From Galbibacter mesophilus (GTDB taxonomy: Bacteria > Bacteroidota > Bacteroidia > Flavobacteriales > Flavobacteriaceae), in assembly GCF_023721415.1 (NCBI RefSeq), contig NZ_JAMQVC010000004.1, positions 203,359 through 267,358 of the forward strand: DNA of 64,000 nucleotides, written 5' to 3'. How positions within the stretch are numbered: the stretch's first letter is position 1; the number at the start of each line of letters is the position of its first letter. Positions 9,227 to 19,368 of this stretch are shown one piece after another. The position numbers were made by a program, and so were the translations under genes. The notes under the pieces were generated by a model, which had not been told where the DNA came from, ran no database searches, and saw nothing but the letters and a program-made list of their open reading frames with translations.

Positions 9227-11023
9227 TTGAATCAGTTACAAACATATTTTTGCCTCCTCTTACTTAGTTTTTCTTTTCTGCTTTCCGCACAGGAAAAAAA
9301 AGAAATCACCATTGTTCATGGTGGAGATTTCAACAAGGACGAAGAAAAATATCCTGGGGCTTCCATTTTCAGTAAAGACGACCAACAGGTTCAATTTGAA
9401 CATCAAGGAATAGATCTTTGGTGTGATTTAGCGGTTTATTATCAAACTGAAAATCGCATTCAAGCTTATGGAAACGTTTTCTTTCAGCAAGGAGATTCTA
9501 TAAAAATGAATAGTGAATATGTTGAGTACGATGGAACTACGAAAATTGCACTTGCCCGTGTAAAAGTAATTCTTAGGAACAATTCCATGACGCTCAATAC
9601 GGAAGAATTGGAATTTGACCGAAACAAACAAGAAGCTTTCTACGAGAATTTTGGAACCGTAAAAGACAGCGCCAATGTTTTAACGAGCGACAAAGGGCGC
9701 TACTACATGGAAATTGATAAATATGAATTTAAGAGTGATGTAAAAATCACCAATCCGGATTATGTTATAAATTCGGCACGAATGGATTATTACACCAATT
9801 CCAAAAATGCATACATGTATGGCCCCTCTACCGTTGTTGGTGAAGACTATAAAATGTATTGCGAGCGCGGTTACTACAACACCACAGCAGAAACGGGTTA
9901 CGGAGTTAAAAATACAAGAATTGATTATAGCGACCGTATTATTTATGGCGATAGCTTGTATTTTGACAAGGCAACTGAATTTGCTTCGGCCACCAATAAC
10001 ATTAAAGTTATCGATACGGTAAACGATGGCGTCTTACGCGGACATTATGCCGAAATTTACAAATCCAAAGACTCCGTTTTGGTAACCAAAAAAGCATTGG
10101 CCATTAGTGTTTTTGAAAAAGATTCAATGTATATCCATGCGGATACACTCATGGTTACAGGTAAGGAAAATGAACGCATTGTAAGGGCTTTTCGCGATGC
10201 TCGCTTTTACAAAACAGATTTAAGCGGAAAATGCGACTCCATCCATAGTGATGAAAAAACTGGAGTTGCCCAGCTGATTACTAAAATTCCACCTGGAACC
10301 CCCGAAAATAAATTACCGGCTTTTAGGCCTGTTCTTTGGAGCGGGGACACCCAAATGACTGGAGATAGTATTCATATTATTTCCAATGTGAAAACTGAAA
10401 AATTAGACTCCTTAAAGGTTTGGGACAATGCTTTTATCATTCAAAAAGATTCTTTAAGCGGAATTAAGTTTAAAGACTCTTTAAAGCAAGGTTACAATCA
10501 AATTAAAGGAAAATATCTATACGGTTTATTTGAAGAGAATGAACTGAAGATTGTAGATATCGTTAAAAATGCTGAGCTTATCTACTACCTTTGGGACGAT
10601 GACGATGAGTTTGTGGGTATAGACAAACGTTTGTGCGGACTCATACAAATGGTCATGGTAGAAAACGAAATAGACAACACCACTTCTTTCATAAATGTAG
10701 AAGGCGATATTTTTCCGGATGATGAGCTCCCTATCAATGGGCGGAAATTTAGAGGGTTCTACTGGCGCGGCGATGAAATAATCCTAAGCGTTGATGACCT
10801 TTTTAGCGAAGCTGATAAAAATATAGAACTCCCAATTATCAATGGTGTTAACAATCCAATTGATATCGACAATCCTAATTTAGCGCCCGAAGAAACGTTA
10901 AAAGGCACCGAGCCGACTTCAGAAAAAGAAGAAAAGCCGAAAAAAGCAGGGCAAAGTTCAAACAACAAAGCTACTTTGCCAAAACAGGCCCCTACCAAGA
11001 AAAAGGAATCTACCAATAGTTAA
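9227..11023 (+). CDS. OstA/LptA-like organic-solvent-tolerance family protein
   Basis: The 598-residue protein starts at TTG (9227) and has a cleavable signal peptide (LLLLSFSFLLSAQEKK). Repeated beta-rich blocks follow, such as AYGNVFFQQGDSIKMNSEYVEYDG and IDYSDRIIYGDSLYFDKATEFA, in which short strands with G-D-S turns recur. This is the OstA/LptA beta-jellyroll pattern, in which periplasmic proteins bridge lipopolysaccharide from the inner to the outer membrane. The C-terminal 60 residues are Pro/Lys-rich and probably disordered. I infer a role in LPS transport or envelope assembly. The TTG start is accepted because no ATG or GTG precedes the signal peptide in frame. Confidence 0.8.
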   Translation: MNQLQTYFCLLLLSFSFLLSAQEKKEITIVHGGDFNKDEEKYPGASIFSKDDQQVQFEHQGIDLWCDLAVYYQTENRIQAYGNVFFQQGDSIKMNSEYVEYDGTTKIALARVKVILRNNSMTLNTEELEFDRNKQEAFYENFGTVKDSANVLTSDKGRYYMEIDKYEFKSDVKITNPDYVINSARMDYYTNSKNAYMYGPSTVVGEDYKMYCERGYYNTTAETGYGVKNTRIDYSDRIIYGDSLYFDKATEFASATNNIKVIDTVNDGVLRGHYAEIYKSKDSVLVTKKALAISVFEKDSMYIHADTLMVTGKENERIVRAFRDARFYKTDLSGKCDSIHSDEKTGVAQLITKIPPGTPENKLPAFRPVLWSGDTQMTGDSIHIISNVKTEKLDSLKVWDNAFIIQKDSLSGIKFKDSLKQGYNQIKGKYLYGLFEENELKIVDIVKNAELIYYLWDDDDEFVGIDKRLCGLIQMVMVENEIDNTTSFINVEGDIFPDDELPINGRKFRGFYWRGDEIILSVDDLFSEADKNIELPIINGVNNPIDIDNPNLAPEETLKGTEPTSEKEEKPKKAGQSSNNKATLPKQAPTKKKESTNS

Positions 11024-11056
11024 GTCCATTATAATTTTAATTTAAAAGAGCTGTTA

Positions 11057-12250
11057 ATGCAAGAGGACTTTTTAAAATATCAAGCCCAAACTGGCCCTAC
11101 CCCATTGAGTGTAGAGGTTTCCCGTGCCGAAGGAAGTTATATTTATGATACTTCTGGTAAGGCGTATTTAGATTTTGTAGCGGGCGTTTCTGCAAATACG
11201 TTGGGACACAGCCACCCAGCCATCGTAAAAGCGGTTCAAGAACAAGCGGCTTCGTATATGCACGTGATGGTGTATGGGGAATACATTCAAAAACCTGCGG
11301 TAGATTACGCCAAGTTACTGGCGGCCCATCTTCCCTCCTCTTTAAGCACTACGTATTTGGTGAATTCGGGAACTGAGGCTATTGAAGGCGCTATGAAATT
11401 AGCAAAACGCGCCACGGGAAGATCAGAATTTATTAGCGCAAAACATGCGTACCACGGAAACACACAGGGCACCATGAGCCTTATGGGGTACGAAGAACGA
11501 AAAAAAGCGTACAGACCACTGCTGCCTGATATTAAATTTATTGAATTCAACAGCCAAGAAGAAATTCAAAAAATCACTCGAAAAACTGCGGCCGTTGTAC
11601 TGGAAACGATACAAGGAGGCGCTGGCTTTTTAGAGCCAACAAACGATTACTTGCAAAAGGTAAAAGAGCGCTGTGAAGAAGTTGGCGCTTTGTTAATTTT
11701 AGATGAAATCCAGCCTGGATTTGGTAGAACAGGCAAACTTTTTGGCTTTATGCATTACAACGTGGTTCCAGACATTCTTGTTATCGGTAAAGGAATGGCA
11801 AGCGGAATGCCCGTAGGTGCTTTTGTTAGTTCTTATGACAGGATGGCACTTTTAAAAGAATCACCAAAAATGGGACACATAACCACTTTTGGCGGACACC
11901 CAGTAATTGCTGCCGCAGCCTTGCAAACACTTAAAGAACTTACCACCTCATCAATCATTGAGGAAACACTGAAAAAAGAAAAAGAATTTCGTAAGCATTT
12001 GGTACATCCTTTGATTAAGGAGATTAGAGGAAGAGGGTTAATGCTGGCCATTATTGTTGAAAATCCTGAAATAACCAATTATTTGGTGCTTGAAGGAATG
12101 AAACGAGGCCTAATATTATTTTGGCTTCTTTTTGAACCAAAAGCGGTAAGAATAACACCACCATTAACTATCTCAAATGAAGAAATTGAAAAAGGTTGCG
12201 CTCTAATTTTAGCCTTGCTAAATGAATGGGAAAACCAAAATGTTAACTAA
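11057..12250 (+). CDS. Class III PLP-dependent aminotransferase (acetylornithine/ornithine type)
   Basis: The 397-residue protein shows the class III fold: NSGTEAIEGAMKLAKRATGR for phosphate binding, the AKHAYHGNTQGTMSL loop, LDEIQPGFGRTG with the pyridoxal-interacting Asp, and the Schiff-base lysine in VIGKGMASGMPVGAF. Class III enzymes transfer the distal amino group of ornithine, acetylornithine, GABA and similar substrates. No arginine biosynthesis genes are nearby, so substrate and gene name stay open. It follows the OstA-like gene by 33 bases on the same strand. Confidence 0.88.
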   Translation: MQEDFLKYQAQTGPTPLSVEVSRAEGSYIYDTSGKAYLDFVAGVSANTLGHSHPAIVKAVQEQAASYMHVMVYGEYIQKPAVDYAKLLAAHLPSSLSTTYLVNSGTEAIEGAMKLAKRATGRSEFISAKHAYHGNTQGTMSLMGYEERKKAYRPLLPDIKFIEFNSQEEIQKITRKTAAVVLETIQGGAGFLEPTNDYLQKVKERCEEVGALLILDEIQPGFGRTGKLFGFMHYNVVPDILVIGKGMASGMPVGAFVSSYDRMALLKESPKMGHITTFGGHPVIAAAALQTLKELTTSSIIEETLKKEKEFRKHLVHPLIKEIRGRGLMLAIIVENPEITNYLVLEGMKRGLILFWLLFEPKAVRITPPLTISNEEIEKGCALILALLNEWENQNVN

Positions 12251-12338
12251 TTTGTTAATAACAATAAGGCAAGTAGTTCGATCTTAACACTACTAAACCC
12301 TAAATTTATTAACGTAGAAATCTAAAAATGCATCGCCT

Positions 12339-13739
12339 ATGCCATTTAGTGCTCACGAAGATCATAATTTACCGTTAGCAAAATTCGAATCAATGCTAAA
12401 AACAAATGATGTTTATTTCTTTGATTCCGAAGATTTCCAGGAGATTACCCATCATTATCTAGACTCAGGAAAAATTTCTTTAGCCAAAAAAGCTATTAAA
12501 ATTGGTTTGGAGCAACATCCAGCCTCTTCAGAGCTAAAACTATTGCATGTTGAGGTACTGGTTTTTGAAAACCGTTTTGAAGCTGCGGAAAAAATTCTTG
12601 ATGAATTACAATCAATAGAATCTTCCAACGAGGAAATTCTCATTCAAAAAGCAAACATTTATTCTAAACAGGACAATCATCAAAAGGCTATAATTCTTTT
12701 ACAGGAAGCCATCACAATGACTGATGATAATTCTGATATTTATTCTTTACTTGGGATGGAATATTTGTTTTTGGATGACTATGTTTCTGCTAAAGATGCT
12801 TTTATCAATTGCCTTTATGAAGATTATGAAGACTATGCGGCACTTTACAATGTAATCTACTGCTTCGACTTTTTAGAAGATTTTGATGGCGCCATTGAGT
12901 TTTTAAATTCTTATTTGGATCAAAATCCGTATTGCGAAGTAGCTTGGCATCAACTTGGGAAACAATTTGTTAGCAAAAAAATGTACAAGGAAGCCCTGTC
13001 TAGTTTTGATTTTGCCATCTATTCCGACGATACTTTTATTGGAGCATATCTTGAAAAAGGACGTGTTTTAGAACGTTTAAAAAGATATAATGAAGCGATT
13101 GAGAATTACGAAATAACACTGGGTTTAGACGATCCTACTTCTTTTGCTTACTTAAGAATAGGGAAATGCCACAACAAATTGGGCAATTACGACCTTGCCA
13201 AGAAATTCTTTTACAGAACTGTACACGAAGATCCGTTATTAGACAAAGGTTGGATTGCGATTACCGATTTTTACTACAATCAGCGTAACTATCAAAAAGC
13301 GTTGTACTACATCAACAAGGCTATTAACATAGATAGTGAAAATGTTTTGTATTGGAAACGGAGCGCCAAAATAAATGAATTGCTTCATTTTTATGAAGAA
13401 GCAGACCTTGCATACCAAAAAGCGATTGAACTCGGAAATTACGAGCTACAAACTTGGATTTCATGGTCGGATATTCTATTGAAACTTGGTGAGTATGACA
13501 GTGCCATCCATACGTTGCTTCAAGCATTGGAATTCTACCCAGAACATGCCGATTTGGAATACCGTTTGGCGGGAATGTATTACCTGTCTTCTGATTCCTT
13601 AAAAGGCACTTATCACTTAAAAAATGCTTTGAAACACAATTATGAAGAACACGATACCATGGAAATTTTATTCCCTGCAGTTTACAACCGTAAAACGGTA
13701 AAAAATATTATCCATAGTTTTAAAAACACACCTTTGTAA
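12339..13739 (+). CDS. Tetratricopeptide-repeat protein
   Basis: The 466-residue protein is built of about ten consecutive TPR-like helical hairpins; clear units are YKEALSSFDFAIYSDDTFIGAYLEKGRVLERLKRYNEAIENY (written as a region, about residues 210-250) and YQKALYYINKAINIDSENVLYW. There is no signal peptide or enzymatic domain, so it is probably a cytosolic scaffold. The partner is unknown. The spacing to the aminotransferase (88 bases) and to the DUF368 pair (78 bases) allows separate transcription. Confidence 0.85.
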   Translation: MPFSAHEDHNLPLAKFESMLKTNDVYFFDSEDFQEITHHYLDSGKISLAKKAIKIGLEQHPASSELKLLHVEVLVFENRFEAAEKILDELQSIESSNEEILIQKANIYSKQDNHQKAIILLQEAITMTDDNSDIYSLLGMEYLFLDDYVSAKDAFINCLYEDYEDYAALYNVIYCFDFLEDFDGAIEFLNSYLDQNPYCEVAWHQLGKQFVSKKMYKEALSSFDFAIYSDDTFIGAYLEKGRVLERLKRYNEAIENYEITLGLDDPTSFAYLRIGKCHNKLGNYDLAKKFFYRTVHEDPLLDKGWIAITDFYYNQRNYQKALYYINKAINIDSENVLYWKRSAKINELLHFYEEADLAYQKAIELGNYELQTWISWSDILLKLGEYDSAIHTLLQALEFYPEHADLEYRLAGMYYLSSDSLKGTYHLKNALKHNYEEHDTMEILFPAVYNRKTVKNIIHSFKNTPL

Positions 13740-13817
13740 AATTGTTGCTTTTCAAACGGACATTGGTTAGGTATAAATAAAAAAAACCATGTATTTTTGT
13801 TCGCCTAAGAACAAAAT

Positions 13818-14735
13818 ATGCAACGATCATTTTTAGAATATTTCATTATAACTTTAAAGGGAATTGCCATGGGAGCAGCGGATGTTGTTCCTGGGGTTTC
13901 CGGCGGAACTATTGCTTTTATTTCGGGCATCTATGAAGAGTTAATTAATTCTATTAACAACGTAAATTTACAAGCCTTAAAAATCCTTCGAAAAGAAGGC
14001 GTAAAAAAAGCGTGGGAACATGTAAATGGTAATTTTCTTGCAGCACTATTTCTTGGAATTGCCATTAGCGTACTTTCCTTGGCCAAACTTCTGGAATGGC
14101 TTTTGGAAAACCATCCCATTTTACTTTGGTCTTTCTTTTTCGGACTAGTCGTAGCTAGTGTAATTTTTGTAGGAAAGCAAATCAGTAAATGGAGCATTGG
14201 AACTGCAATTGCATTAATAGTTGGTGCGCTGGCAGCTTATTATATTACAACTTTACCTCCCATGCACGATACTGGAGGTTACTTACATCTCTTTTTTGCA
14301 GGAGCTTTGGCTATTTGTGCGATGATTTTACCTGGGATTTCAGGAGCTTTTATTTTGGTACTTTTGGGAGCTTACGGAATTATCCTAGGAGCTATTAATA
14401 CCCGTGACCTCAAAACAATTGCAGTAGTTGGGCTTGGTGCCGTTTTCGGAATCTTAACATTTTCCAGACTTTTAAAATACCTTTTCGACAATTACAAGAA
14501 TATTACTTTAGCTATTCTAACTGGATTTATATTGGGCTCTCTAAACAAAATTTGGCCTTGGAAAGCAATAACTGAAATTAAAAAGTTTGGTGATAAAACC
14601 ATTATTATCGACCATAGTGTGAGTCCGTTTAATTTTGATGGAAATCCACAATTATTTTCAGCAATTATTTTGGCAATTATCGGTTTTTTAACCATCTTTC
14701 TTCTAGAAAAGTTAGCCTCGGTAAAAGAAACGTAA
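13818..14735 (+). CDS. DUF368 membrane protein (PopT-like), first copy
   Basis: The 305-residue polytopic protein starts with the DUF368 hallmark KGIAMGAADVVPGVSGGTIAF and has a second pseudo-symmetric motif, ILPGISGAFILVLLGAY. DUF368 proteins were identified as undecaprenyl-phosphate translocases (PopT), which recycle the carrier lipid across the cytoplasmic membrane; I transfer that role by family. Its stop codon abuts the ATG of a second DUF368 gene with no gap, so translation is almost certainly coupled. Confidence 0.88.
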   Translation: MQRSFLEYFIITLKGIAMGAADVVPGVSGGTIAFISGIYEELINSINNVNLQALKILRKEGVKKAWEHVNGNFLAALFLGIAISVLSLAKLLEWLLENHPILLWSFFFGLVVASVIFVGKQISKWSIGTAIALIVGALAAYYITTLPPMHDTGGYLHLFFAGALAICAMILPGISGAFILVLLGAYGIILGAINTRDLKTIAVVGLGAVFGILTFSRLLKYLFDNYKNITLAILTGFILGSLNKIWPWKAITEIKKFGDKTIIIDHSVSPFNFDGNPQLFSAIILAIIGFLTIFLLEKLASVKET

Positions 14736-15758
14736 ATGCAGCAACCAACCCGCACACTACTGGATAAATTCTTCCTTTTTATCAAAGGTTTGGCCATGGG
14801 AGCTGCCAATAAGGTACCTGGCGTTTCTGGAGGTGTGGTGGCGTTTGTAGCTGGATTTTATGAAGAGTTTATCTATTCCCTTCAAAAAGTCAACTTGAAG
14901 GCTTTTAAACTACTAATTAATGGCCGTTTTAAAAGTTTTTACCAGTACATTAATGGTCGTTTCTTGTCCCTTTTGCTTTTGGGGATGCTAGTTAGCTATT
15001 TTAGCGTTTCTAAAATTCTGGACTATTTTATTGCTCACAAAGAACTCTATGTTTGGGCTGCTTTCTTTGGGATGATTGTTGGTTCCATCTATTACATCGG
15101 TAAAGACTTCAACCACTGGAATAAAAAGACAATTGTTTTTAGTATTATCGGAATCTTAATTGGAGTTTCCCTAAGTTTTTTAAATCCGGCAAAGCAAAAC
15201 GATAATCTGCTTTTTGTTTTTTTCTGCGGAATTATTAGCGTCTCCGGTATGACATTGCCCGGACTTTCAGGCTCATTTATCCTAATTCTCTTAGGAAATT
15301 ATGTATTGCTGCTGGTAGATTCCGTAAACGCCTTATACGATACTTTTGCTGAACTTTTTCAAGGCGATTTTAGCTTTGTCAGCAATTCTGAACGCCTAAC
15401 CATGCTAAAAATATTAGCGGTTTTCACATTGGGTTCGGTTACCGGTTTGGTCACTCTTTCCCATCTGCTAAGCTATGTTTTAAAAAACTTTAAAAATAGT
15501 ACCACCGCAATAATACTCGGATTTATAACAGGCTCTTTGGGAGTTGTTTGGCCATGGAAAAAAACAATTTACCGTGTGGACGATTACGGCAATATCTTAA
15601 AAGATTCCGCAGGGGAAAAAATCGTGGTAAATTACCAAAGATTTATACCAGAAATTTCATCCATGGAAACTTGGGCAGCTATCGGGTTTATAATCTTAGG
15701 AATATTAATTGTACTAGCATTGGACTGGTACGGTAAAAAAACACTGAAAAATGAATAA
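14736..15758 (+). CDS. DUF368 membrane protein (PopT-like), second copy
   Basis: The 340-residue paralogue of the preceding protein has the same motifs: KGLAMGAANKVPGVSGGVVAF and TLPGLSGSFILILLGNY. It has an insertion near residues 190-215 and a longer periplasmic or cytoplasmic segment before the last helix. It overlaps aroE by 8 bases, forming a tight three-gene unit. The two copies may work as a heteromer or face different carrier pools; this is inference. In the first motif Asn-Lys (ANKVPG) replaces the Asp-Val of copy one (ADVVPG). Confidence 0.88.
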   Translation: MQQPTRTLLDKFFLFIKGLAMGAANKVPGVSGGVVAFVAGFYEEFIYSLQKVNLKAFKLLINGRFKSFYQYINGRFLSLLLLGMLVSYFSVSKILDYFIAHKELYVWAAFFGMIVGSIYYIGKDFNHWNKKTIVFSIIGILIGVSLSFLNPAKQNDNLLFVFFCGIISVSGMTLPGLSGSFILILLGNYVLLLVDSVNALYDTFAELFQGDFSFVSNSERLTMLKILAVFTLGSVTGLVTLSHLLSYVLKNFKNSTTAIILGFITGSLGVVWPWKKTIYRVDDYGNILKDSAGEKIVVNYQRFIPEISSMETWAAIGFIILGILIVLALDWYGKKTLKNE

Positions 15759-16488
15759 GCTTTTTGGATTATTGGGAAAAAATATTTCCTATTCTTTTTC
15801 TAAAGGATATTTTACTGAAAAATTTAAAGAACTTGGAATAAGCGATACCCACACCTATGTTAATTTCGATTTAAAAGAAGTAAGTGAAATTGAAAAGGTT
15901 CTTGCTGAAAAGCCAAATACCGTTGGCTTTAACGTTACCATTCCTTACAAGGAAGCAATTATACCGTACTTATCGGATATTGATAAAAAAGCGAAAGAAA
16001 TTGGTGCTGTAAACGTAGTTAAAGTTACTGAAGACGGACTAAAAGGCTACAATACTGATGTAGATGGATTTGAAAATTCCATAAAGCCCCATCTCAAATC
16101 ATCTCACAAAAACGCCCTGATTCTAGGAACCGGAGGTGCTTCCAAAGCGGTAAAATACGCTCTTGAAAATATGGGAATGCAATGCACCTATGTTTCTAGA
16201 ACGGCTTCCGAAGGAAAAATCAGTTACGAAAGCCTCTCAAAAGAGGTTATGGAAAAAAATTTGGTTATTGTGAATTGTACTCCTTTGGGAACACACCCTA
16301 ATATTGAACTAAGACCAGCTATTCCTTATGAATTTATTACTGATGAACATCTGGTCTTTGATCTTATTTATAATCCCTCGCAAACCACTTTCATGAAATT
16401 AGCCGAAGAAAATGGCGCTTTTGCCCTAAACGGACATGAAATGCTGAAGCTTCAAGCCGAAAAAGCATGGGAAATTTGGAATGACTAG
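15751..16488 (+). CDS. aroE: Shikimate dehydrogenase
   Basis: AroE reduces 3-dehydroshikimate to shikimate with NADPH in the aromatic amino-acid pathway. The 245-residue protein has the substrate motif SYSFSKGYFTEKF, the catalytic Lys in NVTIPYKEAIIPYL, the Asp of YNTDVDGF and the NADP-binding loop LGTGGASKAVKYAL. It is slightly shorter than the usual ~270 residues. The start codon lies inside the end of the second DUF368 gene. Cytosolic; the short gap to 16520 holds nothing. Confidence 0.95.
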   Translation: MNKLFGLLGKNISYSFSKGYFTEKFKELGISDTHTYVNFDLKEVSEIEKVLAEKPNTVGFNVTIPYKEAIIPYLSDIDKKAKEIGAVNVVKVTEDGLKGYNTDVDGFENSIKPHLKSSHKNALILGTGGASKAVKYALENMGMQCTYVSRTASEGKISYESLSKEVMEKNLVIVNCTPLGTHPNIELRPAIPYEFITDEHLVFDLIYNPSQTTFMKLAEENGAFALNGHEMLKLQAEKAWEIWND

Positions 16489-16519
16489 TCAAATTTAATT
16501 CCAAATTTCCCGTGAAAAA

Positions 16520-18451
16520 TTAATAATCAAAGCGCTTAAAGGCTTCTATAGCCGCATAATCTGCCAATCCTAATTTGCGATAATGCGCTGCTGTCTTTTT
16601 ATTTCGGTCTTCGGCACGTACCCAGAATTCACGTAAGTCCTCTCCTTGGAATAAAACGCCATCTTTTTGGGTTTGATGAAAGAAAATCGCCTTTCTTTTT
16701 CTTAAAACCTGATCTGGACTCATGGGAACTGCCATATCAATTTCATGGATTTCCCATTCATGCCATGCACCGCGATACAACCATAACCAGCAGTCTTTCA
16801 TAAATGGCTCTGACTTCAACTCACGCATTGACTTAAAAACAGCGTCCAAACAAACTTTATGCGTTCCGTGTGGATCGGCTAAATCTCCTGCAGCGTAAAC
16901 TTGGTGCGGCCTAACCTTGGCTATCAAGTCTTTTACTATTTCAATATCCTTCTGCCCTAGCGGATTTTTCTTAACCGCTCCTGTTTCATAAAAAGGAAGG
17001 TTTAAAAAATGTACTTGATCATCGGGAACATTAAAATAGCGCGTAGCAGCAATTGATTCCCGCTTTCGTATTAATCCTTTTAGTTCCCTAACTTCCACTG
17101 GATCTATTTCATTCTCTTTCTTCTTATTGATACTTTGAATAGCTTTTTGAATTTTTTCCAACTCTTTCCCTTCCGGAAGGAAATCCATCGCTACTTCAGC
17201 AAATTTTAACGCATCGGCATTGGAAACGGCAATATTCCCTGAAGTTTGATAAGCAATATGAACTTCATGTCCCTGTGCCACCAAACGATCGAAAGTTCCA
17301 CCCATGGAAATTACGTCATCATCGGGGTGCGGACTAAAAATAATTACACGTTTCCGTTCTGGAGATTTGCGCTCTGGGCGGTTAGTATCATCCGCGTTGG
17401 GCTTTCCTCCGGGCCAACCGGTAATGGTATGCTGTAACTGGTTGAACATTTCAATATTCAACTCATACGACGATCCTTTTTCAGCCAAAAGCGAAGCCAA
17501 TCCGTTTTCATTGTAATCCTTATCCGTAAGTCGTAAAATAGACTTTTCCAATTTATCACATAGCCAAACAACAGCTCTTTTAATCATTGGATTTCTCCAT
17601 TCCACGGCATCTACCAACCACGGAGACTCAAAACGGGTAAGCATAGAGGCTGCTTCTGTGTCCAGCACAAAAGTAGTATTGGGATGATCTTGCAAATAAG
17701 TAGCCGGGATGTGCGCATCTTCTTCGCCTTCAATAGTTTTTTTAACTATTTCTGCTTTTTTATGTCCCCATGCCAACAAAACGATACGCTTCGCACTTTT
17801 AACCGTTCCAACACCCATGGTAATGGCTTTTTTAGGAACGTTTTCAATTCCCAAAAATGAACCAGCGGCATCTTCACGTGTTAATTGATCTAAGGTAATA
17901 CTGCGGGTAATGGAATTAAAGTGAGACCCCGGTTCGTTAAAACCAATGTGCCCCGTTCTACCAATACCCAAAAGCTGAAAATCGAGTCCGCCTGCTTGTT
18001 CTATTTTTTCTTCATACGCTTTACAATAGGCATGTATTTCTTCTTGAGGAATAGTCCCGTCTGGTATGTGAATCTGTTCTTTTGGAATATCAATATGGTT
18101 GAACAAGTGTTCGTTCATAAAATAATGGTAACTATGAATGCTTTCAGGATTCATAGGGTAATACTCATCCAAATTAAAAGTGATTACATTCTTAAAGCTT
18201 AACCCCTCTTCCTTATGCATTTTAATAAGTTCCTCATACACTCTTATAGGTGAAGACCCCGTTGCCAAGCCAAGTACACATTTTTCCCCTTTGCTTGCTT
18301 TATCGCGAATAATATCAGCGATTTCTTTTGCAACGAGATAAGAAGCTTTGGAAGATTTTTCAAAAACTACATTATGTATTTTTTCAAACCTACTGTATTC
18401 GTAAGTTCCCACTTTTACGTGGCGTATGCCGTCCATTACTTGATCTTTCAT
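16520..18451 (-). CDS. Glucosamine-6-phosphate deaminase-like / PIG-L deacetylase-like fusion
   Basis: The 643-residue protein fuses two domains. Residues about 30-290 are a NagB-type sugar-phosphate isomerase/deaminase, with GLATGSSP (61-68), the DEYY loop (95-98) and GIGRTGHIGFNEPG (162-175). Residues about 368-600 are an LmbE/PIG-L-type deacetylase with the zinc motif HPDDD (375-379) and a later HGTH. NagB converts glucosamine-6-phosphate to fructose-6-phosphate and ammonia; PIG-L enzymes remove N-acetyl groups. The fusion could deacetylate and then deaminate an amino sugar. In canonical NagB the active-site Asp sits in the DEY motif, retained here. Such fusions are known in Bacteroidota. 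It lies near a DeoR regulator and a symporter. Confidence 0.9.
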   Translation of the reverse strand: MKDQVMDGIRHVKVGTYEYSRFEKIHNVVFEKSSKASYLVAKEIADIIRDKASKGEKCVLGLATGSSPIRVYEELIKMHKEEGLSFKNVITFNLDEYYPMNPESIHSYHYFMNEHLFNHIDIPKEQIHIPDGTIPQEEIHAYCKAYEEKIEQAGGLDFQLLGIGRTGHIGFNEPGSHFNSITRSITLDQLTREDAAGSFLGIENVPKKAITMGVGTVKSAKRIVLLAWGHKKAEIVKKTIEGEEDAHIPATYLQDHPNTTFVLDTEAASMLTRFESPWLVDAVEWRNPMIKRAVVWLCDKLEKSILRLTDKDYNENGLASLLAEKGSSYELNIEMFNQLQHTITGWPGGKPNADDTNRPERKSPERKRVIIFSPHPDDDVISMGGTFDRLVAQGHEVHIAYQTSGNIAVSNADALKFAEVAMDFLPEGKELEKIQKAIQSINKKKENEIDPVEVRELKGLIRKRESIAATRYFNVPDDQVHFLNLPFYETGAVKKNPLGQKDIEIVKDLIAKVRPHQVYAAGDLADPHGTHKVCLDAVFKSMRELKSEPFMKDCWLWLYRGAWHEWEIHEIDMAVPMSPDQVLRKRKAIFFHQTQKDGVLFQGEDLREFWVRAEDRNKKTAAHYRKLGLADYAAIEAFKRFDY

Positions 18452-18572
18452 TTAAAATATTTTAGTTTTGATTTGGTGAATAAAACTTATATCCTTTACA
18501 ATTTTCAATACTCTTTAAAAAGTTATGTCGTAAATCATGTTTTTCAACATTTCCCATTCCATTAAACACAAA

Positions 18573-19340
18573 CTATAAAATTTGCAATCCCGTACTTAAG
18601 TAATCCTGCAATTTAGGTTCATTTAAATCAAGCTCGGTTACCAGTGTGTTAATTTCCTTTAAGTCGCATACACTATAATTTTGCCGCAAATTCAATTTAT
18701 TTGATGTAGCCAATGCTACCACTTTATCAGAAGCTTTAATCATAACTTTTTTAATTAAAGAAATCTCGTATCCCTCATCCGTTAACCCATTCGGGAGATT
18801 TATACTGCTGACCCCGATAAAACATACATCAGCTATTATTTCAGAAAGCGATTGCACCACGTCTACGCCAACCGTTACCATGGACTTTTTATTTATTTTC
18901 CCACCTAGAAAAATAACTTCTACGGAAGGATGCTCGGAAAGCTGCATGGCAATAGGGAAACTGTAAGTGTATATGGTTGCCTTAAGATCTTTTGGCAGCT
19001 GTTTCGCAAACATTAAATTAGTGGTACCTCCACTTATAATCGCCACCATGCCGTCTTTAATTATGGAATTGGATTTTTGTGCGATAATCGCTTTACTTTC
19101 TTTATTGAATATAACATCCTCGTTGTAATGATATAAACGTTGAATAGTAGACACTGCACCTCCATGAACCTTCATAACCAGTCCTTTTCTATCCAAATCG
19201 TTTAAGTCGCGGCGAATGGTATCCTCAGAAACTTGAAGCTTTTCAGCCAAGACCGAAGATGAAACATTTCTATTGGTTCTAACTTCTTCAACAATTAAAG
19301 CTTGTCGCTCTTTTTTTTGCATCCCTCGATATTTATTCAC
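18573..19340 (-). CDS. DeoR-family transcriptional repressor
   Basis: The 255-residue protein has an N-terminal winged helix (NVSSSVLAEKLQVSEDTIRRDL, about residues 24-45, then KVHGGAVS) and a sugar-phosphate effector domain with the ISGGTTN and FIGVSSINLPNGLTDEG motifs of DeoR/AgaR proteins. These regulators are usually released from DNA by phosphosugars. It is encoded in the same direction as the NagB/PIG-L fusion and divergently from a symporter, with the repeat-rich gap at 19341-19540 between. I infer that it controls all three genes. Confidence 0.9.
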   Translation of the reverse strand: MNKYRGMQKKERQALIVEEVRTNRNVSSSVLAEKLQVSEDTIRRDLNDLDRKGLVMKVHGGAVSTIQRLYHYNEDVIFNKESKAIIAQKSNSIIKDGMVAIISGGTTNLMFAKQLPKDLKATIYTYSFPIAMQLSEHPSVEVIFLGGKINKKSMVTVGVDVVQSLSEIIADVCFIGVSSINLPNGLTDEGYEISLIKKVMIKASDKVVALATSNKLNLRQNYSVCDLKEINTLVTELDLNEPKLQDYLSTGLQIL

Positions 19341-19368
19341 TTATCTCAAAAGCAAATTTAATTTTAAA

